From positions 84,227,229 to 84,291,228 of the forward strand of contig CM042160.1 of assembly GCA_023376005.1 (NCBI GenBank): a stretch of 64,000 nt of DNA, in the 5' to 3' direction. Shown piece by piece: positions 59,100 through 64,000 of this stretch. The stretch comes from Doryteuthis pealeii (taxonomy: Eukaryota; Mollusca; Cephalopoda; Myopsida; Loliginidae). The notes under the pieces are model-generated. The model was not told the DNA's origin and ran no database searches. It was given only the letters and a program-made list of their open reading frames with translations. A program made the translations under genes and the position numbers. Each line of letters opens with the position of its first letter. Position 1 is the first letter of the stretch.

Positions 59100-59745
59100 G
59101 TGCTTTCCTCTGGGCGTAATTGCACAAGTTTTAATATAATGAAATATATCAAATTAGAAAGACTAACGAAATAAAACAAGAACGCATATAAAAAGATTAC
59201 ACTTATTTTAATTATATTTTAATTGCTTTCAATATCAAATCATTCATAGGATTGATTTTAATACGTCGGAGAATAAAACAATAATATTAGAGATCAGTAA
59301 CAGCAAGTAATTATTTATTAAACCCAGTTTTGTTAAAAACAGTATGTAAATTAACGAAACCATATATTATGTAAACTTTTATTTCTTAGTGATATATAAG
59401 ACACATTGCAGGATTTTAAACGTACTAATAACATTAGTTGTTGTGAGGCAAATCTACCTAAGATTTTCATAGAGAACTCGTTAATAAATAAGATTTATTC
59501 TATGTATTAATGTTTTTGACTGTAAATTAAATACTCAATGATATACTTACGCAATTGTGATATAGGCTGGGTCGTAGTTATGGTTACAGATAGGCAGACC
59601 CCCCCAAACCCTAATAAAATAAGAGTAATCTTTTTAGATGCGATTTTATTTAATTTCATTTGTCTTTCTTATTGAATATATTTCATGACATTAAAACTTA
59701 AATACTTACACCAGGAGGGCGCATATTCTTGCGAGTCAAAATAAA
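59100..59745 (-). mobile_element. Helitron H1 copy plus inverted fragment
   Basis: 59100-59600 has H1 interior in minus orientation. 59620-59745 has the other orientation, ending GGAGGGCGCATATTCTTGCG, a decayed 3' end. Confidence 0.55.
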
Positions 59746-59949
59746 ATTGTAAAATTCCAAATTGATTTAAGATTATCGAATGACATCAACAATTAGATTC
59801 TTCTTTTTTTCTGATTGGTGTAAAATGTTTTTGTCTGTGACGTCATAGAAATCGTCCTGATTCCTTGACTTGACGATTTGTTGTTTTTTGTAGTCGGTTG
59901 ACTTTAACATTATGCAAAATAGGGTAAATCGATTTTCCATTGCTGACTA

Positions 59950-60140
59950 CAATGATATTGTCATGGTATAATTTTCATATCTCACTCCCCCGATACATAT
60001 CTCAATATCATTGTCATGGTATAATTTTTCATATCTCACTCCCCCGATATTGTCATGTATAATTTTTCATATCTCACTCCCCCCCATATCTCATGCCGAT
60101 ATTGTCATGGTATAATTTTTCATATCTCATCACATATTTC
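59950..60140. repeat. approximately 40-bp tandem repeat
   Basis: Four to five copies of a unit with GATATTGTCATGGTATAA and TTTCATATCTCACTCCC, of uneven length. Confidence 0.8.
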
Positions 60141-60370
60141 ATGTGATATAATTTGCATATCTCACTCTACATGATTTTCATGATAATAATGAATATTCAC
60201 TTATGCATTTCATGATATCAACTGTCCTTTGCCACACCATTGCTCATTCTCTTTACAACTGTAGTGACCAACTCGAATTCTTTCGAGTGAAATCTCTTAA
60301 TGTTTTGATATTAAAATTCATATAATCTGAAATACTAAAGGATATTCAAAATATGATATGATATGATATG

Positions 60371-60401
<31 letters not shown>

Positions 60402-60440
60402 ATATGTGTGTGTGTGTGTGGTGTGTGTGTGTGTGTAGAT

Positions 60441-60512
<72 letters not shown>
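60371..60512. repeat. compound TA/GT/CA/TA microsatellite
   Basis: TA, then GT, then CA, then TA tracts in succession. The whole is roughly self-complementary. Confidence 0.9.
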
Positions 60513-60515
<3 letters not shown>

Positions 60516-60589
60516 AAATGAAAATGGAAGTGAATCCGACAGTATGTTGAAAAGAGAAATAAAGGAAAGAAAGTATAGAATGTATAGAA

Positions 60590-60920
60590 TGTTTCGGTCA
60601 GGAGTTTATCCATGTGTACATTATTCAAACTATTATTATTTTGAAATAACCAAATGAAATGAAATAATAATAATAGAAAAAATGTAGTAATGTCCCGCAC
60701 ACAAAGAAAATTCGACCTTCATCAGAGTAAATCCTTATTTTTAATATCCTTATTTACTCTGATGAAGGTCGAATTTTCTTTGTGTGCGGAAAATTTCTAC
60801 ATTTTTCTATTATTATTATTTCATTTCATTTGGTTATTTAAAAATAATAATAGTTTAAATAATGTACACATGGATAAACTCCTGACCAAAACACATGTAA
60901 GTAAAATTGATTAAAATATC
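60590..60920. repeat. inverted repeat with CTGATGA near the axis
   Basis: Arms of about 150 bp (CAGGAGTTTATCCATGTGTA and its complement) meet near 60755 at AATCCTTATTTTTAATATCC. The inner arms read TTTACTCTGATGAAGGTCG. Confidence 0.85.
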
Positions 60921-60965
60921 CTATTTTATCCATTCTATACTTTCTTTCCTTTATTTCTCATTTCA

Positions 60966-60978
60966 ACACACACACACA

Positions 60979-61049
<71 letters not shown>

Positions 61050-61340
61050 ATATTAAATCCCTCAATGGGGACACCTGTTAAGTGTGGGTGGAGACTCTTG
61101 ATGCTTAAGGACGGACGCCTGATGATTGAGCAGTCCATGCACTCCACTTTGACCCTTACTTAGACTGGACAGGTGGTCGGAGAAGCCCCCCCCCTCCGGT
61201 CAATCGGCTGGTCTTGTCAAGCCTTAGCACGTATATGATTGTCCCAACAATATTTCCCTCATGGCAAACTGAAACGCTTGTTATCATACGTACTACGAGG
61301 CGGTGATTGAGGGTCTTAATTTTCTGGGTATGACGTTAAA
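60966..61340. repeat. CA/TA/GT microsatellite and repeat S5 (minus)
   Basis: Microsatellites at about 60966-61048. S5 complement follows at about 61049-61340 with GGTCGGAGAAGCCCCCC. Confidence 0.7.
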
Positions 61341-61420
61341 CTGCATCCAGTAATGAAGTAACGTCTATTTTCAAAGGATCATATGGTTATATATTTAGAT
61401 AAGAAATATTGTATTAAATA

Positions 61421-61932
61421 TCTATATATTAATACTCGTGTTCCTTAATTGTACGACCGTTATTATCTTGCAGCACCCTCTGGTTAAAAATGAGACCATC
61501 CAAATCGTCCTACATGAAATGTAAAAATATAAATCCTGCGTATCTGGAGTTGCTTATCCGCCAAATTATTTATTTCGTATGAGTGTCAACTCTGATAAAT
61601 AATAAACCATCCTGTTATTATTGTAAAGAAAGAGAGGGGAGAAAAAGGACATGTTACATAGAAAAATATAATAAGAAAGAAAGAAAGAAAGAGAGTAGGA
61701 GAAAGATAGAGAGGGAGAGGGGTGAGCGCGCGGAATCGATAACGCTAATATGTTTCAAATGGACATGATGAAAAGATGAAAAGAAGGCAAGAAAGAAAAA
61801 AAAGAGTGAAATAGAGTTAAATCAAAATTATTATAAATTTTACATATTGAACAATTTAGCAATAGCTCTTAATATACGAAACGTTGTAATAATTAAAATA
61901 TCATACTGTGGTATATTCACAGGCCCTGTTAG
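61421..61932 (+). mobile_element. non-autonomous Helitron, family H2
   Basis: 5' A|TCTATATATTAATACTCG; 3' hairpin CTGTGG-TATAT-TCACAG, GCCCTG, then TTAG (from CTAG) followed by T. Internal GAAA and GA simple repeats match the minus copy at 18918-19446. Confidence 0.75.
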
Positions 61933-62049
61933 TATTATAATATTTTATATAACTCTTTAAGATTTTAATATTTCAATGTTTTTGAAAAGCGACGTGTCTT
62001 CGAAAATGACGTAAGTCGAAACGACGCAAATAGATGTATGACTGTACAG

Positions 62050-62053
62050 GCAA

Positions 62054-62096
<43 letters not shown>

Positions 62097-62225
62097 GAAG
62101 AATGAATAAAGAAAAGAAAGAACAGAATGGATAATAAAAGATGAATTTAATCAATTTATTATCCATTCTTTCTTTCTTTTCTTTATTCATTCTTCCTCAT
62201 ATTGTCGGATTCATTTCCAATTTTC

Positions 62226-62271
<46 letters not shown>

Positions 62272-62350
62272 AATGATTTGAAGGCAATTACAATGCATAT
62301 AAAAATAAAAGATATTTTTATACGCATTGTAATTGCCTTCAAATCATTAA
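62050..62350. repeat. two short palindromes between TA tracts
   Basis: The first palindrome uses GAGGAAGAATGAATAAAGAA and its complement, the second TTAATGATTTGAAGGCAATT and its complement. TA repeats flank them. Confidence 0.88.
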
Positions 62351-62431
62351 TGTATTATAACATACTTAACAATGCTTCAAGCAAATTACCAATTATATAT
62401 ATATATATATTGAAGAAATAGATACAACAGG

Positions 62432-62468
62432 AACCTACTCGAGTTTCATCGCTAGAATCATCAGGGTT
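62432..62468 (-). ncRNA. candidate hammerhead ribozyme
   Basis: Minus strand: AACC, CTGATGA (62458-62464), a ten-nucleotide weak stem II, GAAA, stem III AC/GT with loop TCGA, GTA, then GGTT closing a four-pair stem I. The stem II closing bases are U-U. Confidence 0.42.
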
Positions 62469-62519
62469 AAATCCACTGAATTAATCGAGTTACCGATTAA
62501 TTGCAGCTGATCACACGTA

Positions 62520-63084
62520 TGTTCATTAAATAAGATTTATCATTAAATATATATATATACATATATAAGTGAAACTGATCACACGTATGTTCATTGAATA
62601 AGATTTATCGTTACATGCATTAATTTTTACATGCATGTGTATATATATACATATACATGAGTATTTCACCTCCTCTTCCTGTTTTTGTGGGAGTGGAATG
62701 GAATTTCATTTTTAACATTAGTCTTTTAAACAGGTGTTTTTGTTTTTTGGGTGGTTTACTAATAAAGTCATTAGCTGAATTTTTATAACTTTTTTTATAA
62801 CTTTTTTTATTACTTTTCTATTTGGGTTGTCTTGATAAAGTTCATCAGATGTTCATTTGATATATATATATATATAAATATAGGTTGATTATTTATAATT
62901 AATGTATCTTGATAATATTTGATAATGATATTCTGTGAATTACGTAAATAATTGAAATAGAAAGATAATCGCTGAATAAGGTGATTTCAATGGGATGATT
63001 AGTTCATTCGATAAGAAAACATGAAACATATAGAAATTAGGTTAGATTTAAACTACGTCTCACAAAAATGGTCACAGGAGTTTC
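62520..63084. other. AT-rich intergenic sequence
   Basis: Short TA tracts and a local duplication of CTGATCACACGTATGTTCAT near 62508 and 62576. No gene. Confidence 0.6.
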
Positions 63085-63410
63085 TTCTTTGCTGCCATTA
63101 CTCCCAGGTCCACTCTGAGTCGAAGAAGTAAGACCTGTTAGGGTCCCATCTGTCGGTCAAATGGATATATTTTAAATAACGTTTTAAATGATTTCGAACT
63201 CTATTAAAACATTGGCTCTTAAAGAATTCATATTGCAATTAAGGATCAGGTAGTTACCTGTTTAAAATGATTGTGAAGATACATTTTTGTACCGTATGGA
63301 AGACCATAACTGTTAAATTGAATTAGGCATAGAATAATCCAACGAGTGTTGATATGCCGTAAAACTAACCAACCAACCAACCAACCAACCAGCCAACCAA
63401 CCTAATCAAC
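63085..63410 (-). repeat. repeat B, minus copy
   Basis: CCATTACTCCCAGGTCCACT near 63095, and at the far end ACTAACCAACCAACCAACC, the complement of the GGTTGG start seen in plus copies. Confidence 0.7.
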
Positions 63411-63564
63411 TAAAGCATCCTTAATAAATTATATATAGAAATATATTTGAGAGGAAGGCCCCGAAACGGTGCACATTCTCTCCTGATGATCGGAAGCATT
63501 TGTAAACATCATTTGTTTTTTCAATATATCAAATGCACACTGTCGGATTAATTTCCTTTTATTT

Positions 63565-63616
<52 letters not shown>

Positions 63617-63765
63617 AAAAAAAATTATTTATTCAATTTAACTAATAAAAGTCTGTCTAACCATTGGTTTCTGAATAAATAAATAAATACAGCTCTTACA
63701 TAAGTAATTGAACCCTCTATAATCTTTTCTCCAATAATAATAAAATTAACCTATATATATATATA

Positions 63766-63797
<32 letters not shown>

Positions 63798-63814
63798 GTC
63801 TGTACACACACACC

Positions 63815-63873
<59 letters not shown>

Positions 63874-64000
63874 AATTAAACAAAGAAAACTTGAAAAATT
63901 CACAATTAAGATTGTTAAACAGGAGGTGTGTCTTTTGTTTAATTCAACATTCATAAATGAAAAAATTCTGCCCAAATACACACACACACACACATACACA
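63411..64000. repeat. CA and TA microsatellites to the right edge
   Basis: CA/TA at 63566-63612, TA tracts at about 63752-63797 and 63819-63869, and CA at 63978-63994. 63869-63954 contains short inverted TTGAATTAAACAAA pieces. Confidence 0.85.

Noticed and set aside
63751..63999. Open frames rich in Ile-Tyr, His-Thr or Cys-Val (also near 24500, 26540, 33320, 54400, 55350, 60400, 61000)
   Set aside because: They are translations of TA, CA and GT microsatellites.

Overview
This is a 64 kb piece of AT-rich animal nuclear DNA. Coding sequence is split by spliced introns and set in dense repeats: TA, CA, GA and CT microsatellites, SINEs, Helitrons, foldback elements and retroelement remnants. The repeat landscape, the C2H2 zinc-finger fragments and an invertebrate apoB-family gene suggest a lophotrochozoan, most likely a mollusc and perhaps a cephalopod. 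The species call is inference, not something the sequence proves.

Left part (1 to 15.4 kb, minus strand): the 5' part of one gene, read right to left. Eleven exons with GT/AG borders and matching codon phases encode a signal peptide followed by the vitellogenin-N (LPD_N) lipid-transfer module and the start of the next domain. This is an apolipophorin-like large lipid transfer protein. A TATA box lies about 90 bp upstream of the ATG. Exon 11 carries an apparent one-base deletion. The gene runs off the left edge.

Intron 1 (9.9 to 15.2 kb) holds the most striking structure. It is an array of six copies of a 364 to 367 bp unit, three in each orientation, each built around a type I hammerhead ribozyme motif (five intact, one damaged). 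The array is flanked by a 14-bp direct repeat and looks like an animal retrozyme in a head-to-head palindrome. A second family, with a tRNA-like B box followed by a hammerhead, lies at 9.1-9.8 kb and 23.2-23.5 kb. Further hammerhead candidates lie at 24.05-24.16 kb (two, back to back), 24.5 kb and 62.4 kb.

Middle and right parts (15.4 to 64 kb): mostly mobile DNA. There are two non-autonomous Helitron families (5' TC, 3' hairpin plus CTAG, A/T target), tRNA-derived SINEs, a 5S rRNA-derived family, non-LTR reverse transcriptase remnants, a mariner-like transposase remnant, several foldback elements and minisatellites. A degenerate C2H2 zinc-finger locus lies at 46.5-49.4 kb (plus strand), and one of its open frames is split by a 580-bp terminal-inverted-repeat element. 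At 58.76-58.82 kb (minus strand) lies a second signal-peptide exon with its own TATA-like sequence. It has the same length and splice phase as exon 1 of the lipid transfer gene, so it is either an alternative first exon or the remains of a tandem paralogue.
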